This document shows, one piece after another, positions 18,164 through 27,324 of a DNA stretch of 64,000 nucleotides; position 1 is the stretch's first letter, and every line of letters begins with the position of its first letter. The stretch comes from Nostoc sp. LPT (GTDB lineage Bacteria > Cyanobacteriota > Cyanobacteriia > Cyanobacteriales > Nostocaceae), in NCBI RefSeq assembly GCF_017115165.1, contig NZ_JABXKF010000035.1:1-64000 (forward strand), in the 5' to 3' direction. Position numbers and translations under genes: made by a program. The notes under the pieces were generated by a model. That model was not told where the DNA came from. It made no database searches and saw only the letters and a list, made by a program, of their open reading frames with translations.

Positions 18164-18425
18164 CTATATAAAACCTATCTTAACCCCTAGCTGATTACAT
18201 CGATACACTGTAGCTATGACGGTGGCAATGACAACGCCGACAAGCCCACCAAGTATCAACTTTAAACTATTGGGTTTAAATTTTTTCCACAGCAGAAGAC
18301 TGATAATAGTTATTACACCTATGAGTGCTGCAACGTGATGAACGCTACCATCAATAGGGAAGAAGGCTTTGTAAATCGTGTTGGGAATAGAAATTAAATT
18401 TTCAATGCCGTGTATAGGCGGTTAG
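18164..18425 (-). pseudogene. SulP-family anion transporter relic
   Basis: A reading frame without a proper start encodes about 85 residues of SulP transporter type (IENLISIPNTIYKAFFPIDG, then GSVHHVAALIGVITIISLLL, and KLILGGLVGVVIATVIA). It ends at TAG 18164-18166. Intact SulP proteins have over 500 residues, so this is an internal piece of a decayed sulfate/bicarbonate-type permease. Nothing else is evident in 18149-18519. Confidence 0.6.
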
Positions 18426-18519
18426 GTCGTCTTCTGTAACTATGCCGCGAGATGGCGGAAGTCCCGAAGCGATTTGATTATCATTCTCTTGATTTTGAGA
18501 AATTATTTTTGAAAGTCTC

Positions 18520-20040
18520 TTAGCGCTTGATGGGATTCATCCAAGCTTCTAAGCGACTAAACGCTTGTGAAGAAAGTAACGTCAAACATAAATAAACCAC
18601 CGCTACACCTGCATAAATCTCAAAGGCGCGATAGTTATCAGCAACAATTAACTGTCCTTTACGTACTAATTCTTCAAACCCAATTACAGAAACTAAGCTA
18701 GTATCTTTCAATAAACTGATAAACTCATTACCCAAAGGTGGAATCATCCGCCGGAAAGCTTGGGGAAAAATTATATAACTCATAGTTTGCACAGAACTCA
18801 AACCTAATGATTTTGCTGCTTCTGCTTGTCCTGGTTCAATTGATTGAATTCCAGCACGAACAACTTCGGCAATGTATGCAGCGCTATTCAAACTTAAGGC
18901 AATTACCCCAGCAGTAAGACGATCAAAAGAAAATGTCAAACCAAGTTCTTGTAAAATTGCTGGGAAACCAAAGTAAATCATAAAAATTTGCACCAACAAA
19001 GGCGTTCCCCGAAAAAAATCTACATACGCCCTCGCCAACCAACGCACAGGTGCAATATGAGACAGGCGAACAATACCAATTAAGGAACCGCCAATTAAAC
19101 CAAATACTACAGAAAGTATCGTCAATTGCAACGTTATCAATGCACCCTGCAATAGACTTGGAAAAGCCTGCAAAACCACGCTAATTGAAGTTAATATTTT
19201 AGGTGCGCCAGCGTTAGTTTGATTCTCAAATGGTGACTTAGCTGGTAGTGATGGTGGCTCAACTTTAAACCATTTTTGGTAAATTTGGGTATAAGTGCCA
19301 TTTTTCAGCACCCTATCCAAGCCATCATTTATCAATGTCAAATTCGGCGAGTTTTTAGCTGTAGCAATTCCATAAAACTCCTCCGTCAGCAATTTCTGTA
19401 CTACTTTAATTCCCTGAAGATTGCCTGTATTAATTGCATATAAAGTCACAGGTGCATCATTAATTACCGCATCTACATTACTGTTAAGCAATTCTTGCAG
19501 GGCTATGGGTGCAGAATCAAAACTGCGAATTTGTACCCCAGGAATACTCTTAGCCTTTGCAGCCCCTGTTGTGCCAATTTGGACTGCAATTTTTTTATTT
19601 TTGAGACTATCAAAACCAGTAATTTCTTGATTGTCTGTGCGAATTGCGATCGCTAACCCAGCCTTAAAATAAGGACGGGAAAAAGAAATTGTTTTTGCCC
19701 TCTCCTCAGTAATCGTAATCGAACTAATGGCCGCATCTACCGTTTTAGCTTGCAAAGCGGGGATAATGCCATCAAAAGGCAGACTTTGAAAATTCACTTT
19801 AAAGTTAGCAGAAGAAGCGATGCCTGCGGCGGGCTTCGCCAACGCATTCATCAAATCAATGGAAAACCCCTGCAACTCGCCACCTTTTCCTTGAAACTCA
19901 AAAGGTGGAAACGCCGGTTCCGTAGCAACCCGCAAAGTTTTCCTCGCGCTAGAGTTTACAGCACAGCTAATCAGTAATAAACAGCTAAAACCCACGAAGA
20001 CACATAAATACAGCCAACGCATAAAACCAAATTTAGCCAT
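18520..20040 (-). CDS. Polar amino acid ABC transporter, fused substrate-binding and permease protein
   Basis: A 506-residue fusion. The N-terminus is a lipoprotein-type signal ending in LLISC (Cys26). Residues about 32-260 are a GlnH-like periplasmic binding domain (LRVATEPAFPPFEFQGKGGE, KTISFSRPYFKAGLAIAIR). Residues about 285-505 are a HisM/GlnP permease (YVDFFRGTPLLVQIFMIYFG, and an EAA loop EAAKSLGLSSVQTMSYIIFP). Within the binding domain, NALAKPAAGIASSANFKV is partly encoded by a GC-rich Nostoc repeat (19814-19845). The ATPase gene is divergent, only 76 bp away, so both are probably controlled from the short shared promoter region. Confidence 0.92.
   Translation of the reverse strand: MAKFGFMRWLYLCVFVGFSCLLLISCAVNSSARKTLRVATEPAFPPFEFQGKGGELQGFSIDLMNALAKPAAGIASSANFKVNFQSLPFDGIIPALQAKTVDAAISSITITEERAKTISFSRPYFKAGLAIAIRTDNQEITGFDSLKNKKIAVQIGTTGAAKAKSIPGVQIRSFDSAPIALQELLNSNVDAVINDAPVTLYAINTGNLQGIKVVQKLLTEEFYGIATAKNSPNLTLINDGLDRVLKNGTYTQIYQKWFKVEPPSLPAKSPFENQTNAGAPKILTSISVVLQAFPSLLQGALITLQLTILSVVFGLIGGSLIGIVRLSHIAPVRWLARAYVDFFRGTPLLVQIFMIYFGFPAILQELGLTFSFDRLTAGVIALSLNSAAYIAEVVRAGIQSIEPGQAEAAKSLGLSSVQTMSYIIFPQAFRRMIPPLGNEFISLLKDTSLVSVIGFEELVRKGQLIVADNYRAFEIYAGVAVVYLCLTLLSSQAFSRLEAWMNPIKR
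19814..19845. repeat. GCGATGCCTGCGGCGGGC-type repeat inside the ABC transporter gene
   Basis: GAAGCGATGCCTGCGGCGGG followed by CTTCGCCAACGC is a dispersed Nostoc repeat that here lies in frame within a coding sequence. A related sequence, GCGATGCTTGCGGCGGGTTG, lies in the porin gene at 51591-51619. Confidence 0.65.
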
Positions 20041-20116
20041 ATTATTTTCTCTCCTTCTGTGCCTTTGCGGTTTCTTAAAATATTACAATCAACTTTAGAG
20101 CAGCTTGACATAAGTA

Positions 20117-20887
20117 ATGAACAATACCATCCCCGCGATTATTTTTGACAGTATCGAAAAAAACTTTGGTTCCCTGAAAGTTCTCAAAGGAATCACTGGC
20201 GAAATCAATCGGGGAGAAGTTGTTGCAGTTATCGGTTCATCGGGCTGTGGTAAAAGTACCCTACTACGCTGCTTCAACCGCCTAGAAACCATTGACAGAG
20301 GGCGTTTAATCATCAACGGAATTAACTTATCCCGACCCACTGTCAACTATAGCCAACTGCGGCAACTACGAACACAAGTAGGCATGGTTTTTCAACAGTT
20401 CAACCTGTTTCCCCATCTCAGCGTCTTAGAAAATATGACACTCGCACCGCGTAAAGTCTTGGGTCAAACACCAAAAGAAAGCGCCCAACTAGCGAGATTA
20501 TATTTAGAAAAAGTTGGTTTATCTGACAAAGCCTCTGCTTATCCCGAACAACTTTCTGGCGGACAAAAGCAACGAGTAGCGATCGCTCGTAGTTTATGTA
20601 TGAATCCCCAAATCATGCTATTTGACGAACCTACCAGCGCCCTAGATCCCGAACTCGTCGGTGAAGTTCTGCAAGTGATGCAACAATTAGCCACAGAAGG
20701 GATGACAATGGTAGTTGTCACCCATGAAATGCAATTTGCAAAAGAAGTAGCCCATCAGGTGATATTTTTAGATAAAGGTATTGTGACAGAACAAGGCCCA
20801 GCCTATGATGTGCTGACCAATCCCCAAAGCGATCGCCTACGTATTTTCCTAAGTCGCCTTCAAATAATTCGTAATGACGCTCGATGA
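20117..20887 (+). CDS. glnQ: Polar amino acid ABC transporter ATP-binding protein
   Basis: A 256-residue ABC ATPase of the GlnQ/HisP class that powers the fused binding/permease protein encoded divergently. Motifs are Walker [11 protein letters not shown]-loop [16 protein letters not shown], signature [15 protein letters not shown], Walker [15 protein letters not shown] and the switch His in VVVTHEM. The symbol reflects the family; the real substrate could be another polar amino acid. Confidence 0.92.
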   Translation: MNNTIPAIIFDSIEKNFGSLKVLKGITGEINRGEVVAVIGSSGCGKSTLLRCFNRLETIDRGRLIINGINLSRPTVNYSQLRQLRTQVGMVFQQFNLFPHLSVLENMTLAPRKVLGQTPKESAQLARLYLEKVGLSDKASAYPEQLSGGQKQRVAIARSLCMNPQIMLFDEPTSALDPELVGEVLQVMQQLATEGMTMVVVTHEMQFAKEVAHQVIFLDKGIVTEQGPAYDVLTNPQSDRLRIFLSRLQIIRNDAR

Positions 20888-20995
20888 CTCGCTAACGTAA
20901 TTCGTAATTAAAGACTTCCTTTAAACTTCCCACTCACTACTCATCACGGGTTAAACGCCCCGCTACCACTAACATCACTCAGCACTCAGCACTCT

Positions 20996-21202
20996 TTAAA
21001 GGTACTCGCGCAAAAAATCAAAAGGATCGTCTTCCCAACAAGGTTCAGGTATTAGCCAAAATAAACTACCGCTGATATCAGCTTCAATTTCATCACCGTC
21101 GTCTCTATCAAATAGTTCTATCAAAGCTGTCCAATCACGTTCTTTGAGAGATGTTATCGATGGGGCATATACCTGGAGATTATTTGAGTAATTCACGCGC
21201 AA
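20996..21202 (-). CDS. Possible small acidic protein
   Basis: The frame could encode about 66-68 acidic residues (RDDGDEIEADISGSLFWLIP, then EPCWEDDPFDFLREYL). There is no ATG: it would start at TTG 21202 or GTG 21196, and the frame stays open upstream, so it may instead be the tail of a decayed gene. I do not recognise it. Confidence 0.3.
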   Translation of the reverse strand: MRVNYSNNLQVYAPSITSLKERDWTALIELFDRDDGDEIEADISGSLFWLIPEPCWEDDPFDFLREYL

Positions 21203-21461
21203 AGTTGTGCTTGACAGCCGTAAAAAGTTAGTATAGAAATTTAAAAATAATCAAATTCTAGCTTTGACAACCGCAGTTATACCAATTCAAAATTCAAAAA
21301 GTCTGATTTAATCTGGCTTTTCAGGTTTGTATCTATTACATTCTTTTTTCAAATGGGTATTAAATAGTTATTTTGATACTATTAAATATGGACCACTCTC
21401 ATAAGTGTCTCACAATTTAAATAGGACTGCTATAGTATTTATTACATATTACAAGCTGAAT

Positions 21462-22166
21462 TTACTCAGACAGGAAAAATCCTTGAGGCTGAGATTCTAC
21501 TAATTCCACGTCAAAGACTTCCGCAAAAGATTGTGCTATGTGAAAACGCACTTCTTGGCAGGTGATACCTGGAATCCATTCGGCTAAACTGCCTACAGGT
21601 TTATCAGAAATACCACAGGGTACAATGCGCTCAAAGCCTGTCATGTCTGGACAAACATTTAACGCAAAGCCGTGCATAGTAATCCAACGGCTGACTTTAA
21701 TACCAATAGCCGCAACTTTTCGCCCTTGCAACCAAACGCCAGTAAAAGCCGGAATTCTTTCTCCTTGCAATCCATAAATTGCCAATACGCGAATTATGAC
21801 TTCTTCGATTTGCCGTAAGTACCAATGGAGGTCTTTACGATAACGTTGCAGATTTAAAATTGGATAGCCCACCAGTTGACCGGGACAATGGTAAGTAACT
21901 TCACCGCCTCGTTCAACTCGATGCACATCGTATTGACCTTTGTCAATGTCAAATTTGATAAAATCTGAGTTGCTTCCTTGTCCCAGAGTGTAGACAGGTG
22001 GATGTTCTAGCAAAATTAATACGTCATCTAGACTGGGGTCGTGGATGCGCTCAGTGAGGAGCGATCGCTGCCATCCATGAGCTTCCAAGTAAGGCATTAA
22101 TCCTTGGTTATACAGCAAACAAATATTTTTGTGTGGTTCGATACTATGGATCATGCCAAAATTCAA
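21462..22166 (-). CDS. lipB: Lipoyl(octanoyl) transferase LipB
   Basis: LipB moves octanoyl from acyl carrier protein to lipoyl domains, the first step of lipoate synthesis. The 234-residue product shows the family signature ([19 protein letters not shown]), the catalytic Lys in [19 protein letters not shown], and the catalytic Cys in RIVPCGI. The start could be the first Met or Met5 (22154). It stands alone on the minus strand. Confidence 0.95.
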   Translation of the reverse strand: MNFGMIHSIEPHKNICLLYNQGLMPYLEAHGWQRSLLTERIHDPSLDDVLILLEHPPVYTLGQGSNSDFIKFDIDKGQYDVHRVERGGEVTYHCPGQLVGYPILNLQRYRKDLHWYLRQIEEVIIRVLAIYGLQGERIPAFTGVWLQGRKVAAIGIKVSRWITMHGFALNVCPDMTGFERIVPCGISDKPVGSLAEWIPGITCQEVRFHIAQSFAEVFDVELVESQPQGFFLSE

Positions 22167-22773
22167 CTGTATAAAGAACTAAATATATTTCAAGTTACAA
22201 GATTAAAATCAACAATTGTCAAGCTTTGCAAAGGATTTTAAAGGAAAGTCAAGGGAAGATGCATTAGAAAAAACAAAGTGCTAGCTTGAATATTAACCTC
22301 AATAGGTTTTAGGAGGAATTCTCTGCAATAAGCATCATGCCAAGACAATAAGGACGAATGTACTGGCTGATGACTTTAATACTATTGTTTGCATTGCAAA
22401 CAGAATCAAACTTCCACAAAGCCTTGTATTCTTGAACAACAGCAAGCAAACCCAATCGAACACAGAAGGAGCAAATATCAACAGTTCTGTAAGCATTCCT
22501 TTAAAGGAAAAGGTAGTCATAGGAGCTACAATTAGATTTCCTCAACTCTTGAGTGCTAATTGGATATACAATTAGACATCAGCGCAGAGATGAGGAGGTA
22601 AATTAAGGGTATAGTTGACAATTCCTCAGATGCAGTAAGCTGAGAGACAGCTTAACAGCAGTAGATACAATATAGTTCACAATTTGTTTTGGCGGGAGTA
22701 ATAAACCTTACCGCAATTTCTTTTCATACAAAGCAAATTCACACATCTAAAATATTCAGCGGGAGAGTATTAC
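22167..22773. promoter_or_regulatory. Long leader region upstream of lrtA
   Basis: These 607 bp separate lipB and the divergent lrtA gene. A 17-bp palindrome, TGTTTGCATTGCAAACA, lies at 22386-22402 and could be an operator. The lrtA message is known in other cyanobacteria to have a regulatory 5' leader that affects its stability in light; whether the same holds here cannot be read from sequence. No ORF on either strand is convincing. Confidence 0.45.
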
Positions 22774-23421
22774 ATGAAGCTTGTCATCCACGGCAAAAAT
22801 ATTGAAATCACCGATGCGATTCGTGAATATGTACATCAAAAAATTGAAAAAGCAGTTAGTCACTTTCAAAGCATTACCAATGAAGTGGATGTGCATCTGA
22901 GCGTCGCCCGGAATCCTCGAATTAATCCAAGACAAGCGGCTGAAGTAACTATTTATGCTAATGGTAGCGTTATTCGGGCCGAGGAAAGCAGCGAAAGTCT
23001 ATATGCCAGCATTGACTTAGTTGCAGATAAAATTGCCCGTCAATTGCGAAAATATAAAGAACGGCGTCAAGACCACAAAACTCATACTCAACCAACAGAA
23101 GTAGTTATTCCAGAGTCGATAGTAACAGATTTAATTGGCGATCGCACCGCTGAATTGCCCAATGAGGTCGTCCGCACCAAATATTTTTCCATGCCGCCGA
23201 TGACCGTTGCAGAAGCCCTAGAACAACTGCAACTCGTGGGACACGACTTTTATATGTTCCACAATTCTGAAACTGGAGAGATTAATGTAATTTATGAACG
23301 TAATCACGGCGGTTATGGTGTTATTCATCCCCGCAATGGTAACGGACATACTAACGGCAAAAATGGCAAGGCAAGCCACACTAATATAGTCATGCCAGAA
23401 AAGTCGCATTCGAGTAAATAG
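22774..23421 (+). CDS. lrtA: Long-form ribosome hibernation factor (LrtA/HPF/RaiA)
   Basis: This protein binds the 30S subunit and pairs ribosomes into inactive 100S dimers in darkness or starvation. The N-terminal S30AE domain spans about residues 1-105 ([37 protein letters not shown]). The C-terminal dimerisation domain is at about 128-185 ([20 protein letters not shown], then [13 protein letters not shown]). A Asn/Gly-rich tail follows. A GGGAGAG lies before the ATG. Confidence 0.93.
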   Translation: MKLVIHGKNIEITDAIREYVHQKIEKAVSHFQSITNEVDVHLSVARNPRINPRQAAEVTIYANGSVIRAEESSESLYASIDLVADKIARQLRKYKERRQDHKTHTQPTEVVIPESIVTDLIGDRTAELPNEVVRTKYFSMPPMTVAEALEQLQLVGHDFYMFHNSETGEINVIYERNHGGYGVIHPRNGNGHTNGKNGKASHTNIVMPEKSHSSK

Positions 23422-23486
23422 GGAGATGAGGGGAGCAGGGAAGAAGTTGCAGTAAGTCTTCCCCTCTCCACCTCTGCCTACAGAAA

Positions 23487-23625
23487 TTAGCTAATACGCG
23501 AGCGTTGGAGTAATGTGAAAATTTGCAGTTTGGCTGCTGGATCGCCGTGGTATTCAAATAATTGATATTGTCGCCCAGTCATCACAGCAAATTCATCCAT
23601 AACTTTCTGGGTGATGTCTGCACAC
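23487..23625 (-). pseudogene. NifJ (pyruvate:ferredoxin oxidoreductase) relic
   Basis: Minus-strand sequence reads about 45 residues including VMDEFAVMTGRQYQLFEYHG and DPAAK, which resembles the segment of NifJ-type enzymes with a TGRQYxLFDYxG motif. It stops at TAA 23487-23489. No start and no remaining domains are present, so it is a relic of a roughly 1200-residue enzyme. Confidence 0.45.
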
Positions 23626-23657
23626 ATATATCAGATGACGTTAAGGAGGTAACTATC

Positions 23658-23849
23658 ATGCAAAAAGAATATATGGAAATTTTAGAATCATTAATTAATC
23701 AATTGACATTATCCGCAATATTAGAAATGTTAGAGCGAATATGTCACAAAAAAGCGGAAAATCTAAGAACTCATTGGCAAGATGAGACTTCAGCAAAGCT
23801 TTGGGATAAAGCTGCTAGACAGATAGAACAGATAAATGTTGATGTTTGA
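23658..23849 (+). CDS. Small conserved cyanobacterial protein (63 residues)
   Basis: A strong Shine-Dalgarno, AAGGAGGT, ends 7 nt before ATG 23658, which settles the start. The product (MQKEYMEILESLINQLTLSA, then ILEMLERICHKKAENLRTHW) is all helical by appearance. It resembles small proteins seen repeatedly in cyanobacteria whose function I do not know. It follows a nifJ relic on the other strand. Confidence 0.72.
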   Translation: MQKEYMEILESLINQLTLSAILEMLERICHKKAENLRTHWQDETSAKLWDKAARQIEQINVDV

Positions 23850-23890
23850 ATCTACTATTCTTCTTAACCCAAGCGTATTGCTTTATACGC

Positions 23891-24748
23891 TCATTGCATG
23901 AGTGTGCTATCAATTGGTAGTGCAAAATCACGAGACCATTCATTCCAAGAGCCAAAATAATTTCTAGCAGAAATTCCCGCCTCTTCAAGGGCTATTAATG
24001 TATTCGCAGCTCTTGAACCCTTAAAGCAATAAATATACACAATGGACTCAAAAGTAATACCTACTGATTTACAAATTTCTCGGATTTCATCTGGCGATCG
24101 GAATGTGGAAATTTCCGATTCAGAATTCATTAGATGATGCCATTCTAACCATACTGCATTAGGGATTCTACCTTTGCGAGGACAAAAATCAGGATGGTAA
24201 GGAGAAGAACTCAACCCAAGCCATTCGTTGCGATCGCGCACATCTAATTTAATAATTGTTGGATTGTCAATTGCTTGCAACATCTCGGTGGTAGTCACCA
24301 TCATATCAGCGTTGGGATGCAATCTAAATATGCTGCTTTCACGCTGCGGTACTTTATCGGTAGTAGGTAATCCCGCCTTGAGCCATGCTCTATATCCTCC
24401 GTGCAAAATAGATACCTGAGTGCAACCCAAATATTTCAGTAAAAAAGCTGCTCGACAAGATTGACCGTAACCTTTATTTAAAGTATCTTCATAAACAATT
24501 AATTGTTCTACACCAGATATTCCTACCCTGCTCATTATTTCTGCAAAATACTCTTGCAATTCCTTTAATCCTGCTGGGGAGGAATTCTCTAAAAGATAGG
24601 TGAAAAAATCTCTAATGTTTATGGATTCAGAAATATGAGAAATAGCATAATCTTCTTGACTTCGCGTATCGATAATGACAGTTTTTGATGAGTTTTCTGC
24701 TAACAGTAACGTGACTTCTTGAGGAGAAATGAGGAGTTTTTTATTCAC
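23891..24748 (-). CDS. Sulfurtransferase with two rhodanese domains
   Basis: A 285-residue thiosulfate or 3-mercaptopyruvate sulfurtransferase-type enzyme. The N-terminal rhodanese domain (about 10-135: VIIDTRSQEDYAISHISESI, LHGGYRAWLKAGLP) has the position normally inactive in this family. The C-terminal domain (about 150-280) carries the active loop with Cys241 in IYCFKGSRAANTLIAL. The CFKGSR loop does not match the classic CRKGVT or CGSGVT loops, so the substrate cannot be assigned. Confidence 0.85.
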   Translation of the reverse strand: MNKKLLISPQEVTLLLAENSSKTVIIDTRSQEDYAISHISESINIRDFFTYLLENSSPAGLKELQEYFAEIMSRVGISGVEQLIVYEDTLNKGYGQSCRAAFLLKYLGCTQVSILHGGYRAWLKAGLPTTDKVPQRESSIFRLHPNADMMVTTTEMLQAIDNPTIIKLDVRDRNEWLGLSSSPYHPDFCPRKGRIPNAVWLEWHHLMNSESEISTFRSPDEIREICKSVGITFESIVYIYCFKGSRAANTLIALEEAGISARNYFGSWNEWSRDFALPIDSTLMQ

Positions 24749-24902
24749 GCTTTCATGCTTCTGTTATTGTACTATTAGGCATTATCACCTTTGGTATATT
24801 CGCGTTTTGGAATGCAAATTACAGAAAAATGAATGTTAAATGTTATGAGATAACTTTTCTGGCTGTGTTATTTTTAAGTGAAAATTCATAATTTTAAATA
24901 AA

Positions 24903-25170
24903 TTACTCTCGCCAAAGTTCATTAACAACACTCTCATCTCCCTCAACTAATTGAATATGCAAAGGCATTTGTCCTACCGCATGAGTTGAACAACGATCGG
25001 GTGATAAGGCTGTGCAAATCTCATCCTGGAAGTTCTGCATGAATTGCTACGATCACTGCCGTGAATCCTTGGGTATTGTGTTGGTAGGTGATACCAATGT
25101 AAGTATTGCTGACAACATAGAAATGAGAAACAAGATCCCCTACTTCGTAAAAGTTGTTAGGGAGCTTCAA
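24903..25170 (-). pseudogene. Frame-broken hypothetical gene
   Basis: Two protein-like segments lie in adjacent frames. The first, from TTG 25170 to TGA 25021, reads LKLPNNFYEVGDLVSHFYVV and YIGITYQHNTQGFTAVIVAI. The second continues to TAA 24903 with TALSPDRCSTHAVGQMPLHI and QLVEGDESVVNELWRE. A single frameshift near 25030 would join them into one protein of about 85 residues. I do not recognise the family. Confidence 0.4.
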
Positions 25171-25233
25171 ATTTCATCTTAATTTCATTAGATTATTAGA
25201 TCGTTAGAATTAGAAAACTGTTAGGTAAGATTT

Positions 25234-25932
25234 ATGCAACTGCTATTTTTAAGGAATGGCTTTTTGGCGTTAACTTTTACTGCGATCGCTTCAGGCGGTG
25301 GGTTAATTACAGGTTGTACCAATACTGCTTCCCAGAACCAAAGCCAAGCGCCAGAGGCAACTACCACCAATGCAAATGACAAGCAGATGATGAATCATGG
25401 TGGTGGCATGATGAATCACAGCATGGGAATGGATTTAGGCCCAGCCGATGCTAATTTTGATTTACGATTTATCGACGCGATGATACCGCACCATCAAGGG
25501 GCTGTGGAAATGGCTAAAGAAGCGCAGGTGAAATCAAAACGTCCTGAAATCAAAAAACTAGCAGACAATATTATCAAATCGCAAAACCAAGAAATCACTC
25601 AGATGAAGCAGTGGCGACAAGCTTGGTATGCTAAGGCGGGAGATAAACCAATGGCTTACAACAGCCAAATGGGTCATACGATGGAAATGTCGTCTGACCA
25701 AATGCAAACTATGATGATGAGTCAAGACTTAGGTGCAGCCGATACTGAATTTGATTTACGCTTTATCAATGCGATGATTCCTCACCATGAAGGGGCTGTA
25801 ACAATGGGGCAAGATGCCTTAAGTAAGTCTAAGCGCCCTGAAATCAAGAAATTAGCCCAAGAAATTGTTAAAGCCCAAGAGATAGAAATAAAAGAAATGC
25901 AACAGTGGCGAAAAACTTGGTACAACAAATAA
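25234..25932 (+). CDS. DUF305 lipoprotein with two DUF305 repeats
   Basis: A 232-residue exported protein. The signal peptide ends at a lipobox-like GLITGC. Residues about 70-135 and 170-230 are two copies of DUF305, each with the motif FDLRFIxAMIPHHxGAVxMxxxA, a paired-His ferritin-like metal-binding pattern. Met/His-rich linkers (MMNHGGGMMNHSMGMD) precede them, which suggests copper or other metal handling in the periplasm. It is followed by a response regulator of the metal-responsive NrsR/RppA kind, and its expression may be controlled by it. Confidence 0.88.
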   Translation: MQLLFLRNGFLALTFTAIASGGGLITGCTNTASQNQSQAPEATTTNANDKQMMNHGGGMMNHSMGMDLGPADANFDLRFIDAMIPHHQGAVEMAKEAQVKSKRPEIKKLADNIIKSQNQEITQMKQWRQAWYAKAGDKPMAYNSQMGHTMEMSSDQMQTMMMSQDLGAADTEFDLRFINAMIPHHEGAVTMGQDALSKSKRPEIKKLAQEIVKAQEIEIKEMQQWRKTWYNK

Positions 25933-26232
25933 TTTGTAATTCGTAATATGGTTTGGCAAGTAACAGAGAAGACAGTGTGTTGGGCGGGTTCCCCGACTTG
26001 TAGCAACTGGCGCGACACGGAGAGAAGTCGGAGCGGCGGCTTCCGCCGATCTGAACTTCGGTGGAAATGAGGTTTGAGAAATATTTTGCGTAAGTTCTAA
26101 TACAAATTAGGTGATTTCCAGAATAAAAATTACCATGCAACACAATTCCAGCGTTAGGGAGAACGGCTGTTCGCCCTCTTAATCGGTAAAATTATTTTGA
26201 GAAATCACCTTAATTGTTGGCGGATAAATTAT

Positions 26233-26943
26233 ATGAGAATCCTGCTAGTCGAAGATGAGCCAGATTTGGGTTCAGCAATTAAGCGTACCTTGAATCTGGA
26301 AAAGTATGTAGTTGACTGGGTTTTAGATGGTAATGAGGCATGGGATTATCTAGAAAACCAGTGGACGCAGTACACCCTAGCTATTATTGATTGGATGTTG
26401 CCAGGATTGTCTGGATTAGAACTGTGTAGTCGCCTACGAACACGGCGTAATCCTCTGCCTGTTTTGATGTTGACAGCTAAAGATAGGATGGAAGATAAAG
26501 TTGCTGGATTAGATGCAGGTGCTGATGATTATCTAGTGAAGCCCTTTGGTATGGCGGAATTGTTGGCACGGTTGCGTGCTTTGCAGAGGCGATCGCCCCA
26601 ATTTCAATCCAAGGAGTTAACTGTTGGCAACCTAACTCTCGATTACGGTAACAGTATGGTTGTCAGTCAGAACCATCAAGGGGATAAACAGGTAATTCCT
26701 TTAACTAATAAAGAATTCCAGCTACTAGAGTATTTTATGAAGCACCCTCACCAAATTGTCACAACTGAACAGATTCGTAATCAGCTTTGGGAGCTGAGTG
26801 CAGAACCAGTTAGTAATGTGGTGGCGGCTCAAATACGTTTGCTGCGCCGCAGATTAGCTAATAGTGGCTGCAAGAACCCCATTGAAACTATGCATAGTGT
26901 GGGATATCGTCTCAATCTCACCAATGAAAGTCCCCGTTTTTAA
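26233..26943 (+). CDS. OmpR-family response regulator (RppA/NrsR-like)
   Basis: A 236-residue regulator. The receiver (1-120) has the acidic pair in LLVEDEPD, phospho-acceptor Asp53 (AIIDWMLPG), the Thr in LMLTAKDR and the Lys in DYLVKPFG. The C-terminal winged helix (about 135-230) has LTNKEFQLLEYFMKHP and NVVAAQIRLLRRRL. ATG 26233 is preferred over an upstream in-frame start because it begins exactly at the conserved MRILLVEDEP. Its probable partner kinase begins at 29255 in the same direction, but a retron cassette on the opposite strand lies between them. Confidence 0.93.
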   Translation: MRILLVEDEPDLGSAIKRTLNLEKYVVDWVLDGNEAWDYLENQWTQYTLAIIDWMLPGLSGLELCSRLRTRRNPLPVLMLTAKDRMEDKVAGLDAGADDYLVKPFGMAELLARLRALQRRSPQFQSKELTVGNLTLDYGNSMVVSQNHQGDKQVIPLTNKEFQLLEYFMKHPHQIVTTEQIRNQLWELSAEPVSNVVAAQIRLLRRRLANSGCKNPIETMHSVGYRLNLTNESPRF

Positions 26944-27011
26944 TCTATGGCTCAAGAGAAAAGTATAGCTTGTTTGTTATTAGGAGCATTCAGCCTACTG
27001 CAATATCTTTG

Positions 27012-27245
27012 TTATGGTACATAGTTGTCATAAATACTCATTTCCTGGCTCTCCCAATCATCTACAAAGGTTGCTAGATGCGATCGCAAAATCTCAGCCT
27101 GCGCTTTATTAACTCCCTGAGAAGCTAGGTCAATCTCATTCGACCTCATAAAAATCACAATTACTCGCGTTCCTTCATCTATATCAATGGGTTGTTCAGT
27201 GAGTTCCACTCGAGCATTACGATATGTTCCTTCAACACTAGTCAA
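27012..27245 (-). CDS. Antitoxin-like small protein without a partner
   Basis: A 77-residue protein of the type that begins VEGTYRNARVELTEQPIDID then EGTRVIVIF. This resembles AF2212-type antitoxins, usually followed by a PIN toxin. Here the downstream sequence leads straight into the end of the response regulator gene and no toxin is present. It is either an orphan or the remainder of a pair. Confidence 0.65.
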   Translation of the reverse strand: MTSVEGTYRNARVELTEQPIDIDEGTRVIVIFMRSNEIDLASQGVNKAQAEILRSHLATFVDDWESQEMSIYDNYVP

Positions 27246-27324
27246 TATTTTTAACCTCGCTGCTTGTGAATAGTTAAATAGTGTGGCTTATGGCAACAAT
27301 TTCCTTCTGATTAAAAATATTTAA

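Noticed and set aside
22335..22520. Minus-strand hydrophobic open frame upstream of lrtA
   Set aside because: No ribosome binding site, and it covers the palindrome and likely leader region; composition is explained by AT-rich DNA.
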